Assembly: GCA_964415045.1 (NCBI GenBank)
Contig: CAYPZL010000011.1
Location: 1 to 52,927 of the forward strand
Origin: CAYPZL01 sp964415045
GTDB lineage: Bacteria > Planctomycetota > Phycisphaerae > Sedimentisphaerales > Anaerobacaceae
Direction of reading: 5' to 3'
Length of the DNA: 52,927 bases
Shown here: positions 31,887 to 40,046 of the stretch, in pieces
How positions within the stretch are numbered: position 1 is the stretch's first letter
Layout of the letters: each line of letters opens with the position of its first letter
Program-made: the position numbers and the translations under genes
Notes under the pieces: generated by a model
What the model was told of the DNA's origin: nothing
Seen by the model: only the letters and a program-made list of their open reading frames with translations
Database searches by the model: none

Positions 31887-32987
31887 ATGGCGATCATCGA
31901 CGTCAAACCGGCATCCGAGTGCAGGTACGATATCCTGTCGTTAGGCGAGATCATGATCCGCCTGGATCCCGGCGCCGAGCGCATCCATACGACTCGTCAC
32001 TTCCGGGTCTGGGAAGGAGGAGGCGAATACAACGTCGCGCGCGGTTTGAAACGTTGCTTTGGCAAGCGCGCCGCGGTGGTGACGGCTATTGTGGATAATC
32101 CCGTCGGCCGGTTGCTGGAAGACTTGATGTTGCAGGGCGGCGTCAGTCTGGAATACGTCAAGTGGGTGCCCTTCGACGGAATCGGTCGAAAGACGCGGGT
32201 GGGCCTCAACTTCACCGAGCGCGGTTTCGGTGTGCGCGCGGCCGTCGGCTGTTCCGATCGGGCCAACAGTGCCGCTTCGCAGTTGAAGAAGGGCGATATC
32301 GACTGGGACCGGATCTTCGGACAGGATGGCGTGCGCTGGTTTCACACGGGCGGTATTTTTGCGGGCCTCTCGGAGACCACTCCCGAAGCCATCATCGAAG
32401 CCGTTACGACTGCAAAGAAACACGGAACTACAGTCTCGTACGATTTGAACTATCGCAATTCCCTGTGGAGGAACATCGGCGGCCAGGAAAAGGCCCGCGA
32501 AGTGAATCGCGCGATTGCCCCCCACGTGGACGTGATGCTGGGCAACGAAGAGGATTTCACGGCCGCCCTGGGTTTCGAAGTCGAGGGGTTGGACAAAGGC
32601 TATTCCAAGCTTGATCCGACCAATTTCAAGAGGATGATCGAGGCGGCGGTCAAAGAGTTCCCGAACTTCAAGATCGTTGCGACCACTTTGCGTAATGCGA
32701 AGACGGCCTCGTCGAATGATTGGGGGGCCGTGATCTACGCCGGGGGGCAGTTCCACGACGCTGCTTTGCGTGAGAATCTCGATATCTACGACCGCGTCGG
32801 CGGCGGCGACAGCTTTGCCTCGGGTCTGATCTATGCCCTGATGGAAGGCAAGAGCGCACAGGAAGCAGTCAACTACGGCGCCGCCCACGGGGCACTGGCC
32901 ATGACTACGCCTGGCGATACCACGACGGCCTCGCTGGCCGAAGTCGAGAAGGTTATGAAAGGCGGCAGCGCCCGGGTGGACCGATAA
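31887..32987 (+). CDS. PfkB-family sugar kinase, KdgK-like
   Basis: This 366-residue ribokinase-fold kinase has the family N-terminal motif ILSLGEIMIRLDPG, the glycine pair region WEGGGEYNVARGL, and the second PfkB signature DRVGGGDSFASGL with the catalytic Asp. It is most like 2-keto-3-deoxygluconate kinases, which phosphorylate KDG to KDPG for the aldolase of this cluster. Other PfkB substrates are possible. It begins 15 bases after the flavoprotein, with AAAGGAGG upstream of its ATG. Confidence 0.87.
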   Translation: MAIIDVKPASECRYDILSLGEIMIRLDPGAERIHTTRHFRVWEGGGEYNVARGLKRCFGKRAAVVTAIVDNPVGRLLEDLMLQGGVSLEYVKWVPFDGIGRKTRVGLNFTERGFGVRAAVGCSDRANSAASQLKKGDIDWDRIFGQDGVRWFHTGGIFAGLSETTPEAIIEAVTTAKKHGTTVSYDLNYRNSLWRNIGGQEKAREVNRAIAPHVDVMLGNEEDFTAALGFEVEGLDKGYSKLDPTNFKRMIEAAVKEFPNFKIVATTLRNAKTASSNDWGAVIYAGGQFHDAALRENLDIYDRVGGGDSFASGLIYALMEGKSAQEAVNYGAAHGALAMTTPGDTTTASLAEVEKVMKGGSARVDR

Positions 32988-33022
32988 GCTCTCAGATGGC
33001 GCCGGTGCGGAAGGCGAAACGC

Positions 33023-34093
33023 ATGATTGCACAGACAGTGAAATGGATCGGTGGAACCGACGGCGTGCTGGAGTTGATTGACCAGCGCCGGTTGCCCGTG
33101 GAGTTGGTCAAGCTGCAGGTTCGTGATGTAGAACAGCTTCACGAGGCGATTCGCACGTTGGCCGTTCGCGGTGCGCCTGCGATCGGCGTCGCGGCCGCCT
33201 ATGGGCCCGTCATCGCTCTGCAGAAACGGGGCGCGGGCGAGGGTTTGTCTGCCGCCGTGGACCGCGCGTTGCAGGCGTGTGATTTCCTGGCCTCGTCTCG
33301 ACCGACTGCCGTCAATTTGTTCTGGGCCCTCGACCGCATGCGGGGGCGGGCAAAGGACGCGGGTGCTGATGCCTACGCCACACCGCGAGATCTCCATGAG
33401 GCGTTGTTAGCCGAAGCGAACGCCATCTACGGGGAAGATGTCGAGATGTGCCGGCGCATCGGCGAAAATGGTGAGAAGTTCATCGAAGATGGCGCCGGCA
33501 TTCTGACGCACTGCAACGCCGGCGCGTTGGCGACCGCCGGACAGGGGACGGCGCTCTCGGTCCTGTTCGAGGCTCACGCCAAGGGCAAGCGGTTTACGGT
33601 TTATGCCGACGAGACGCGCCCGCTGCTCCAGGGCGCGCGTTTGACGGCGTGGGAACTCCAGCAGGCCGGGATTGACGTGCGGGTGATCTGCGACAACATG
33701 GCCGGCTTCATGATGAAGCAGGGGAAGATTCAGGCGGTTATCACCGGCGCCGACCGCATCGCCGCCAACGGAGACACGGCCAACAAGATCGGCACCTACA
33801 GCCTGAGCGTCCTGGCGAAGCACCACGAAATCCCGTTCTACATCGCCGCCCCGTCCAGCACGTTCGATCTGAGCATCGCCAGCGGAGCCGAGATCCCCAT
33901 CGAGCAGCGCAGTCCGGAGGAGGTGACCCGGTTCGGCGGCGTGCAAACCGCGCCCGACGGCGTCGGCGTCTGCAATCCGGCGTTCGACGTCACCCCGGCA
34001 CAGAACATCGCTGCAATTATCACAGAGCGAGGAGTCCTGCACAGGCCTGGTTGCGACAAGGTCTCGGTACATCTGCACGCGCCGCACACGTAG
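33023..34093 (+). CDS. mtnA: Methylthioribose-1-phosphate isomerase (aldose phosphate isomerase)
   Basis: The 356-residue eIF2B-like enzyme converts 5-methylthioribose 1-phosphate to the ribulose form in methionine salvage. Family motifs are IRTLAVRGAPAIGVAAAYG, LTHCNAGALAT, DNMAGFMM and ITGADRIAANGDTANKIGTY. Related enzymes also use 5-deoxyribose 1-phosphate. It follows the KdgK-like kinase by 35 bases. The ATG at 33023 follows GGAAGG. An in-frame ATG at 32996 adds 9 residues and is less likely. No other methionine-salvage gene is present here. Confidence 0.92.
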   Translation: MIAQTVKWIGGTDGVLELIDQRRLPVELVKLQVRDVEQLHEAIRTLAVRGAPAIGVAAAYGPVIALQKRGAGEGLSAAVDRALQACDFLASSRPTAVNLFWALDRMRGRAKDAGADAYATPRDLHEALLAEANAIYGEDVEMCRRIGENGEKFIEDGAGILTHCNAGALATAGQGTALSVLFEAHAKGKRFTVYADETRPLLQGARLTAWELQQAGIDVRVICDNMAGFMMKQGKIQAVITGADRIAANGDTANKIGTYSLSVLAKHHEIPFYIAAPSSTFDLSIASGAEIPIEQRSPEEVTRFGGVQTAPDGVGVCNPAFDVTPAQNIAAIITERGVLHRPGCDKVSVHLHAPHT

Positions 34094-34156
34094 TGGCCCA
34101 CCAGGCGAGTGCCGGATGTCGTCGCTTGGAGATTTCATGTAGGAAGGAGAGCGGAT

Positions 34157-34990
34157 ATGGGCGAGTTGAAGCGGGTTCCCTTCGTATTGGTCACCACGTT
34201 GATGATTGTGGGAATGTGCGTTTCGCCTGGGCAGGGGGCGCCTCGCCCACAGCCACCGGGCTATTCCGCACAGCAGGAGAAGGAGAGAATCGAGGCGGCA
34301 GTCCACAGTATGCGCCAGCCCGACGCCCGGCGTGAGCGTCAACTGCGGGATGAGTTGGGGCGCGTTCTCCTGCGATGGCGTACAGACAGAACTCCGTTTC
34401 TGCGAGAAGAATGCGAATCCCTGCTTAAGGCCATTCTCGCCCTGCCGAAACCCACGGCGACGGCCTATTCCTCGTGCGCGGCGACCGCAAGCGTTCTCGG
34501 TCTACCCCGCCAGGCCATCGACATCGTGGAGCAGGCCATCGCCGAATATCCCGATGAAAAGGTCGGGGGCATCAGCGTGCCTCTGAGAATCTCGGGCCGC
34601 TTTCGAATCGCCGGCATGGCAACGCGCATCGGCGACGTCAATGAGGCTATGGAGGCGTACGAAAGCACATTGGGGAGCATAGATAATCTTAAGGGACGCG
34701 AGACTTACGAGTTCCTATGCCATATGTATCTGGCAGATATCCTCCGCGGGGTGCCCGCTCAGGCCGCAAGCGCATTGGCCCGGCGCCTCGACACGGTAGG
34801 AGACAAAACGACCCAGAGGAGAATCATTGCGATGCTCGGGCAGATTGGACCGACCGCCCAGGATGCGGTGCCGGTTCTGACGAGATATGCCCGGCACGAA
34901 GATCCCAACGTGAGAACTGTGGCACTCCGCGCCCTCAGGCGGATTTCTCCGACGACAGTCGACCAACTGGAACGCGCGGACCACCCTTGA
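34157..34990 (+). CDS. Exported HEAT/TPR-like helical protein
   Basis: This 277-residue protein has a signal peptide (about 1-28) followed by helical repeats. The C-terminal part has HEAT features (RRIIAMLGQIGPTAQDAVPV, NVRTVALRALRRI). The ATG at 34157 follows AAGGAGA, so the longer frame from 34109 is not used. I do not recognise a named family. It may mediate protein contacts at the outer face of the membrane. Confidence 0.65.
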   Translation: MGELKRVPFVLVTTLMIVGMCVSPGQGAPRPQPPGYSAQQEKERIEAAVHSMRQPDARRERQLRDELGRVLLRWRTDRTPFLREECESLLKAILALPKPTATAYSSCAATASVLGLPRQAIDIVEQAIAEYPDEKVGGISVPLRISGRFRIAGMATRIGDVNEAMEAYESTLGSIDNLKGRETYEFLCHMYLADILRGVPAQAASALARRLDTVGDKTTQRRIIAMLGQIGPTAQDAVPVLTRYARHEDPNVRTVALRALRRISPTTVDQLERADHP

Positions 34991-35059
34991 ATCCGCAGTA
35001 GTGATGGGTAGCTGGGTCGTACGTCGCTATAGGCTGTAACGGATCGCGAACAGGGCTGG

Positions 35060-35329
35060 CTATGCGACGGCGACGACTTCTTTGACCTCGGGCAAGCGTT
35101 GTCTGAGGATGCGCTCGATGCCCATTTTCATCGTCATGGTCGCTCCGGGACAACCCTGGCACGCTCCCTGCAGGCGGACTTTGACGGTTTTGTCCTCGTC
35201 CACGCCCACCAGTTGCACATCCCCTCCGTGGCCCTGCAAAGCGGGCCGGACCGTTTCTATGACTTCTTTAACTTGCTCTTCGAAACTCTTCTCAGCGTTA
35301 GCTTCGCCGGCACTATTCACATCTGACAT
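35060..35329 (-). CDS. NifU C-terminal-domain (Nfu-type) iron-sulfur carrier
   Basis: This 89-residue protein is a stand-alone Nfu domain with the cluster-binding pair GACQGCPGA (CxxC). It accepts a 4Fe-4S cluster and passes it to apo-proteins, which in this window could include the Fe-S flavoenzyme. Length matches single-domain Nfu. The ATG at 35329 follows GGAGA. Confidence 0.9.
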   Translation of the reverse strand: MSDVNSAGEANAEKSFEEQVKEVIETVRPALQGHGGDVQLVGVDEDKTVKVRLQGACQGCPGATMTMKMGIERILRQRLPEVKEVVAVA

Positions 35330-35723
35330 CGGCAATCTCCATACTTCAGTTTGGAGTCATTATAGCAAGCGCTGGGCCACAGGCCAAGTCTTTTCATCAC
35401 TACCCCGATGGGCCTCGACGGTTCGTTCTTTTCGCCCCTTCTTCGGGTGTTCCCTCTCTTGCGAGTCGGGCGAAAAAACTTTCCGGACTTGACGCGAGGG
35501 ACGGTCCGGCCGCCCCCCCCACATCTGCATTGGCGGCCATATGGGCTATGCGCCATTTTATTGGACAGAGCCGGAATCTTGGGACGGAAACCCGCCTGCC
35601 AACACGCAGGACGTCTCAAAAAGGCCCTCGAATTGGCCAGAAAGGTTCAACTCATCGCAGGTTTCAATCGATAATATTCTGAGCCGTATAAGGATATTGT
35701 CAGGCCTGCATGGGGATGGCATC
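35330..35723. other. Divergent intergenic region with the nfu promoter
   Basis: This 394-base region separates nfu-like (-) from the sugar isomerase (+). It contains the nfu promoter and a run of eight C at about 35513-35520. The + strand frame is open here, but without a ribosome site before 35724. No gene is supported. Confidence 0.4.
35359..35387 (-). promoter_or_regulatory. Strong promoter for the nfu-like gene
   Basis: On the - strand TTGGCC and a perfect TATAAT are separated by 17 bases, 30 bases upstream of the start codon. This is one of the best sigma-70-type matches in the window. Confidence 0.75.
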
Positions 35724-36524
35724 ATGCGAATCAGATACGTTGTATCCACGATGGTCTTCTGGTGGCGGGAACACCCTCTCTCGTTTGAGCAGGAGTGCCA
35801 GTATCTCAAGTCGCTGGGGTTCGGCATCGAGCTGTGGCCCAGCATTCGGGGGCAGAACGAGTGTCGTTACCAGCGGCGCAACTGGCCGCGCCTCCAGGCA
35901 GCCACGCAGGACATGCTGGTCTCCATGCGGTCCCGGGCCGACAAGCCCACACTGGAGCAGTGGGCCGAGCAGATCGAGTGTGCCAGGCTGCTCGGCGCGA
36001 GCATCGTGACCGAATTGCAGAGCCTGGAGATCGCCCCCAACGCGGCGCTCAACGGCACTCACTTTGCCGCCGAGATCGTCAAGATGGCCGAGGACAACAA
36101 CGTGCCGCTTTGCCTGGAAACCGGTCCGCTGCCGACCATGCTCAGGGTGGGAGAACGTTTCGATTCCATCCGGTACTGCCTGGATACGGGATATGCGAAC
36201 ATCGATCCGAAGTGCCCCTTCGAGCGCTACGTGGACGAGCTGGCTCCGCGCGTCGCGCACCTGCATTTGACGGACAACTACGGCCAGACGGACGACCACG
36301 AGCCGCCGGGCTTGCACGGGGGGATCCCGCGCGAGAATTGGGATTACCTGCTCGGCGCCCTGCAAAAGTACGACAATGATGTGGTGGGGGCCTTCGAGAT
36401 GTGTCCTTGCATGCCGGGAGTGATGATTCGTCAAGCCAGCGAGTTCGTTTTCGACGTCCTCAAGTGGCCGAATCGTCCCCAAAAGCAGCCCGGCTGCGCC
36501 GAGATGAGCTATAACCCCACCTGA
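35724..36524 (+). CDS. Sugar phosphate isomerase/epimerase (AP-endonuclease-2 fold)
   Basis: The 266-residue TIM-barrel protein has metal-binding residues typical of the xylose-isomerase-like family: Glu in LCLETGPLP, Asp in CLDTGYAN, His in VAHLHLTDNYGQTDDH and Glu in GAFEMCP. Substrate unknown, likely a keto sugar. The ATG at 35724 follows GGGGATGG. The frame from 35541 has no supporting start. It stands alone on the + strand. Confidence 0.82.
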   Translation: MRIRYVVSTMVFWWREHPLSFEQECQYLKSLGFGIELWPSIRGQNECRYQRRNWPRLQAATQDMLVSMRSRADKPTLEQWAEQIECARLLGASIVTELQSLEIAPNAALNGTHFAAEIVKMAEDNNVPLCLETGPLPTMLRVGERFDSIRYCLDTGYANIDPKCPFERYVDELAPRVAHLHLTDNYGQTDDHEPPGLHGGIPRENWDYLLGALQKYDNDVVGAFEMCPCMPGVMIRQASEFVFDVLKWPNRPQKQPGCAEMSYNPT

Positions 36525-36678
36525 TCGACGTCACAATCAAAAAGGATCTGCCTCTTCCACAGCGGGGCAGACAACGATAGCGAAAGGCCAGGCGTGATAC
36601 AGCTTGGCCTTTCCCAATGCGCGTATTCCGATGGCCGCACCCATGCTTCCGCCGGTCCATTTGGGCCTGCGAAAACTG

Positions 36679-36706
36679 TTGACAGAGGCAAGGCCGTCTT
36701 TAAGAT
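36679..36706 (+). promoter_or_regulatory. Promoter for the CsgG-like lipoprotein gene
   Basis: TTGACA (perfect) and TAAGAT are separated by 16 bases, 60 bases upstream of the ATG at 36767. The Shine-Dalgarno GGGAGG follows at 36750-36755. Confidence 0.6.
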
Positions 36707-36766
36707 ACAGATGAGGACAATTTGTGATTCTCGCGTTTTTTATGTTTTGCATGGGAGGTCCAACCG

Positions 36767-37429
36767 ATGAAAGTCGCGTGTTTGAGTTTGTTGACCGTTT
36801 CGCTGTGTGTTGCCGGATGCGCGTCGAGCGAGGGGGAGAGTTATGCTTTGGCCGGCTACGATTTCGGCCGACTCGACAAGGTGGCCATTGTCGAAGTCAC
36901 GGGACGCGTGTACGGGGACGCGGTGAAGAATCAGATCAGCAATATGTACATGATGGAACTGATGAAGCGAGGGTACGGCGTCGTCGAGCGCACGGAGGTG
37001 CAGGCGGTTCTGAAGGAGCAGGAGTTTCAGGCCTCGGACATCACCAGCGACCAGGGTGCGGCCAGGGCGGGGGAGATCCTGAACGTGCCGGCCGTGATGC
37101 TGGTGAGCATACCCAAGTATAAGGAGAAGATGGAGATGTCGGCCAAGATAGTCGAGGTTGAAACCGGGACCGTTCTGTGGATCGGCAACGGTTCGGGCAG
37201 CACGGGCAAGACCCTCTCGACCATTGTGGGAGCGGCTGCCGGCGCCGCGATTGGCGCGGCGGTGGCGGGGGGCGATTCCAGCGACCGCGTGGTCGGCGGA
37301 GTCATTGGCGGTGTGGCTGGTGGTGTAGCTGGCAACGTCCTCTCGCCCGACCAGGTCAAGCAGGTTAGAAAGGTCGTCGCCGATACGTGTGAAGATTTGC
37401 CGTACCGAGTGCCGAAAGCAAGCAAATAG
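36767..37429 (+). CDS. CsgG-like lipoprotein with glycine-zipper segment
   Basis: This 220-residue lipoprotein has a lipobox VAGC at residue 18 and a CsgG/penicillin-binding-protein-activator-like domain (VAIVEVTGRVYGDAVKNQ, YMMELMKRGYGVVERTEV). A glycine-zipper stretch (AAAGAAIGAAVAGG, GGVIGGVAGGVAGN) lies at about 157-200. CsgG-type proteins form or regulate outer-membrane secretion pores, and the glycine zipper suggests membrane insertion or oligomerisation. The gene ends in a terminator that a group II intron has entered. Confidence 0.8.
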   Translation: MKVACLSLLTVSLCVAGCASSEGESYALAGYDFGRLDKVAIVEVTGRVYGDAVKNQISNMYMMELMKRGYGVVERTEVQAVLKEQEFQASDITSDQGAARAGEILNVPAVMLVSIPKYKEKMEMSAKIVEVETGTVLWIGNGSGSTGKTLSTIVGAAAGAAIGAAVAGGDSSDRVVGGVIGGVAGGVAGNVLSPDQVKQVRKVVADTCEDLPYRVPKASK

Positions 37430-37431
37430 GG

Positions 37432-37505
37432 GCTGCGGGTTCGACCGCAGCGACAGATCGTTTCAGGGGCTGGGAGTCTGCAGGACTTGCGGCCCCTTTC
37501 TCTTT
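37432..37505 (+). terminator. Terminator of the CsgG-like gene, split by a group II intron
   Basis: A first hairpin (GCTGCGG-GTTCGA-CCGCAGC, 37432-37451) is followed by a second with outer stem AGGGGC/GCCCCT (37465-37497), an inner AGTC/GACT pairing and then TTTCTCTTT. The intron begins immediately after this T-rich run. The sequence after the intron starts with TTC, so the joined exon would have a longer T-tract. Confidence 0.65.
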
Positions 37506-37937
37506 GTGTGCCCGGCAGGGCACACTTGCTTGGAGGTGCAAGTCCTCTATGGGCCCGGCAGCGGGAACCATTAGCCGGACGACAAGGGCTGCCGCCGTGA
37601 GGCGGGGTCTGAAGGAAGCCGCAGGCAAAGCACTGGCTCGACGAACAGGAATCGCATAGGAGGCGACACTGTCGGATGAGAAGGCAAATATCTTCAAAGT
37701 CCAATAGCTGCCCGGAAGGCAGGGTCGTAGATGCGGCGGGCATAAGTGTGAAGGCAAGTGTGCATTACCCGGGGAGATCTGTATGGCTGCCACGTGCTAC
37801 CGTTGTCAAGAGGCGACGGGATGGTCATGCAGAAGTCAGCCGAGGGCATAGTAGGCCGATGGTTCGACCCGGCCGAAGGCCCGAACATGACCGTCGGCTC
37901 TGGCCGCTTTCGGTTCATCGACATGGAGGCGTAGAAG

Positions 37938-39314
37938 ATGGGCAAGGCTCATGCCGAGACAGACGATAGACGGCGGAACCGTCGACGGGCTGTCCCGGTG
38001 CGTCAAGTGTTGGCGACCACTGGAGCAGGAACCAGGGCAGGACAAGACGAACTGATGGAACGCGTGGTCGAACGAGCGAACATGCTACCAGCATGGTCGC
38101 GGGTCAAGTCCAACCAAGGCTGCGCCGGCCCCGACGGCGAAAGTATCGCCGCGCTGGCTGGGCGTCTGCGAACGGACTGGCCCAGGATAAGACAACAATT
38201 GCTCGAAGGGCGCTATCAGCCGCAACCGGTTTTACGGGTTGACATTCCCAAGCCTAACGGTGGCACGCGTCAGCTGGGGATTCCGACGGTACTGGATCGT
38301 CTGATTCAACAGGCACTTCTGCAAGTGCTGAGTCCGCTGTATGAGCCGACGTTCTCCGAATCGAGTTTCGGATTCCGTCCGGGTCGTTCAGCGCATCAGG
38401 CCGTTCAGCAGGCTCAACGGTATATCGATTCGGGCCACCGCTGGGTGGTCGACATCGACCTGGAGAATTTCTTTGATCGGGTCAATCACGACATCTTGAT
38501 GTCACGGTTGGCCCGGACGATCGAAGACAAACGGGTCCTGGGTTTGATTCGCCGTTACCTGCAAGCCGGCGTACTTTGCGACGGTGTTGTCTCGGCTCGG
38601 TCCGAGGGGACGCCGCAGGGCGGTCCACTCAGTCCGCTTCTGAGCAACGTCTTTCTCGATGAACTGGACAAGGAGCTGGAGGCCCGTGGGCACTGCTTTG
38701 TCCGATACGCTGACGACTGCAACGTTTATGTTCGGAGTCGGCGTTCGGGCCAGCGTGTCCTGGCCTCGCTGGAGCAATTCTTGGCCGCACGTCTCCGGCT
38801 GCGAGTGAACCGACGGAAAAGTGCCGTCGGTCGGCCTTGGGACCGTGCGTTCCTGGGCTATAGCGTCACTTCCCAGCATCAGAGCAAGCTTCGTCCGGCC
38901 GGTAAGTCCCTCAAGCGTTTCAAGAGCAAGCTCAAGGCCCTGTTTCGACGGGGCCGAGGGCGGAACCTGCTTCGGTTCATTACGGAGGACCTCAATCCGG
39001 TGCTCCGTGGCTGGGGTAACTACTACCGCCTCAGTCAGACGAAGAAGGTCTTCGACGATCTCGACAAATGGGTTCGTCGTCGGCTGCGTCTGCTGAAGTG
39101 GCGTCAGTGGAAACATCCGCGGACACGCCTTCGTCGGCTTATCCGTCGCGGTCTGACTTCGGAACGGGCCGCTCGCAGCGCCTACAATGGCCGTGGCCCC
39201 TGGTTCAACAGTGGGGCTTCCCACATGAACCAAGCCTTCCCGAAGATCTATTTCGAGCGCTTCGGTCTTATCTCACTCGTCCAAACGGTTCGTCCATGCC
39301 CCTGGCAGTCATGA
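37938..39314 (+). CDS. ltrA: Group II intron reverse transcriptase/maturase
   Basis: The 458-residue intron-encoded protein has reverse-transcriptase blocks (IPKPNGGTRQLGIPTVLDRL, SFGFRPGRSAHQAV, VVDIDLENFFDRV, GTPQGGPLSPLLSN, RYADDCNVYV with the catalytic YADD) followed by the maturase X domain (LRGWGNYYRLSQTKKVFDDL). It ends with a basic region and shows no HNH endonuclease domain. Such proteins help splicing and retrohoming, here probably without target cleavage by an endonuclease. Its stop codon abuts domain V. Confidence 0.95.
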   Translation: MGKAHAETDDRRRNRRRAVPVRQVLATTGAGTRAGQDELMERVVERANMLPAWSRVKSNQGCAGPDGESIAALAGRLRTDWPRIRQQLLEGRYQPQPVLRVDIPKPNGGTRQLGIPTVLDRLIQQALLQVLSPLYEPTFSESSFGFRPGRSAHQAVQQAQRYIDSGHRWVVDIDLENFFDRVNHDILMSRLARTIEDKRVLGLIRRYLQAGVLCDGVVSARSEGTPQGGPLSPLLSNVFLDELDKELEARGHCFVRYADDCNVYVRSRRSGQRVLASLEQFLAARLRLRVNRRKSAVGRPWDRAFLGYSVTSQHQSKLRPAGKSLKRFKSKLKALFRRGRGRNLLRFITEDLNPVLRGWGNYYRLSQTKKVFDDLDKWVRRRLRLLKWRQWKHPRTRLRRLIRRGLTSERAARSAYNGRGPWFNSGASHMNQAFPKIYFERFGLISLVQTVRPCPWQS

Positions 39315-39347
39315 ACCGCCGTGGTACGGAACCGTATGCCCGGTGGT
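39315..39347 (+). ncRNA. Group II intron domain V
   Basis: ACCGCCG pairs with CGGTGGT (one G-U), then TACG pairs with CGTA around a GAAC loop, giving the expected two-stem catalytic hairpin of about 33 bases directly after the maturase stop. Domain VI follows at once. Confidence 0.7.
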
Positions 39348-39442
39348 GTGAGAGGCCGGAGGGGGCAACCCCTCCCGCCTACTCGATTTCAGAGCCGGGC
39401 TCTGGCTCTGTTGCGTGATGTCTTTTCGTACGTGACGCGCAG

Positions 39443-39841
39443 TCAGATGAACAGCGAAGCGCGGTCGCCTTCTATTCGCTGAGCCAATCCGGCCGACGTT
39501 CGCTGTTCGCCCGGGCGAAACGACAGGGGCTCGGCGAATTGCATGACGACGCGGCGCAGGGCGGAATTGACGCCGTCTACGTGACGGACCTGTCCCGAGC
39601 GGATGAAGTCCACCATGTCGAACGAATCGTCCGGGCCGTAGCGGGGTACGCTGAAGCGGGCCGTGACCTGCTGGCCCGGATAAGGGCACCGTTCGTCGGC
39701 GTAACAGGTGAAGGCTGCTTCAGTGCTCGATACCTTCGCCATCTGTCCCTGGGACAATTCCCCCTCGAAGTCCTCGGCGAACCAGATGGGCCAGTGGTAA
39801 TGCAAGGACTGCTCCTCCCGTGGCTCGTGTGTTGCGTTCAT
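39443..39841 (-). CDS. PilZ-like domain protein
   Basis: This protein of 132 residues shows the spacing of a PilZ beta-barrel: EPREEQSLHYHWPIWF, the small-residue turn STEAAFTCYADE, PGQQVTARFSVP, SGQVRHVDG and VVMQFAEPLSFRPG. PilZ domains bind cyclic-di-GMP, but the usual RxxxR and D/NxSxxG motifs are only partly matched, so ligand binding is uncertain. The start ATG follows AGAGGGTGA. It lies just beyond the 3' end of the intron, on the opposite strand. Confidence 0.65.
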   Translation of the reverse strand: MNATHEPREEQSLHYHWPIWFAEDFEGELSQGQMAKVSSTEAAFTCYADERCPYPGQQVTARFSVPRYGPDDSFDMVDFIRSGQVRHVDGVNSALRRVVMQFAEPLSFRPGEQRTSAGLAQRIEGDRASLFI

Positions 39842-40046
39842 TTCTGTTCACCCTCTACAGCCGGATGCAAATGTCTGTCGTGTCATCAATGGGATCGGCT
39901 GCGTGCGCTTCCGACTTAACAGGGAAATACCGAGAAAATGACGTTCTCTTCAACTGCCATGCGCATTCTGCGGGTTTCGAGGTTATTATTGAGGGGGACG
40001 GGAGATGCGATTTTCGGCGTGCCTGTTGCGGCCGGACGCGACCTTC

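Larger units (their letters stand above)
37506..39387 (+). mobile_element. Group II intron (about 1.9 kb)
   Basis: The 5' end is GTGTGCCC-GGCA-GGGCACAC (a GUGYG start inside a domain I stem), followed by the conserved leader AAGTCCTCTATGGGCCCGGC and GGAACCATTAGCC. The maturase gene fills domain IV. Domain V follows at 39315-39347 and domain VI at 39348-39387 (GGAGGGG-GCAA-CCCCTCC then CGCCTACTCGAT at the 3' end). The intron looks complete. Both ends are predicted from the consensus. Confidence 0.87.
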
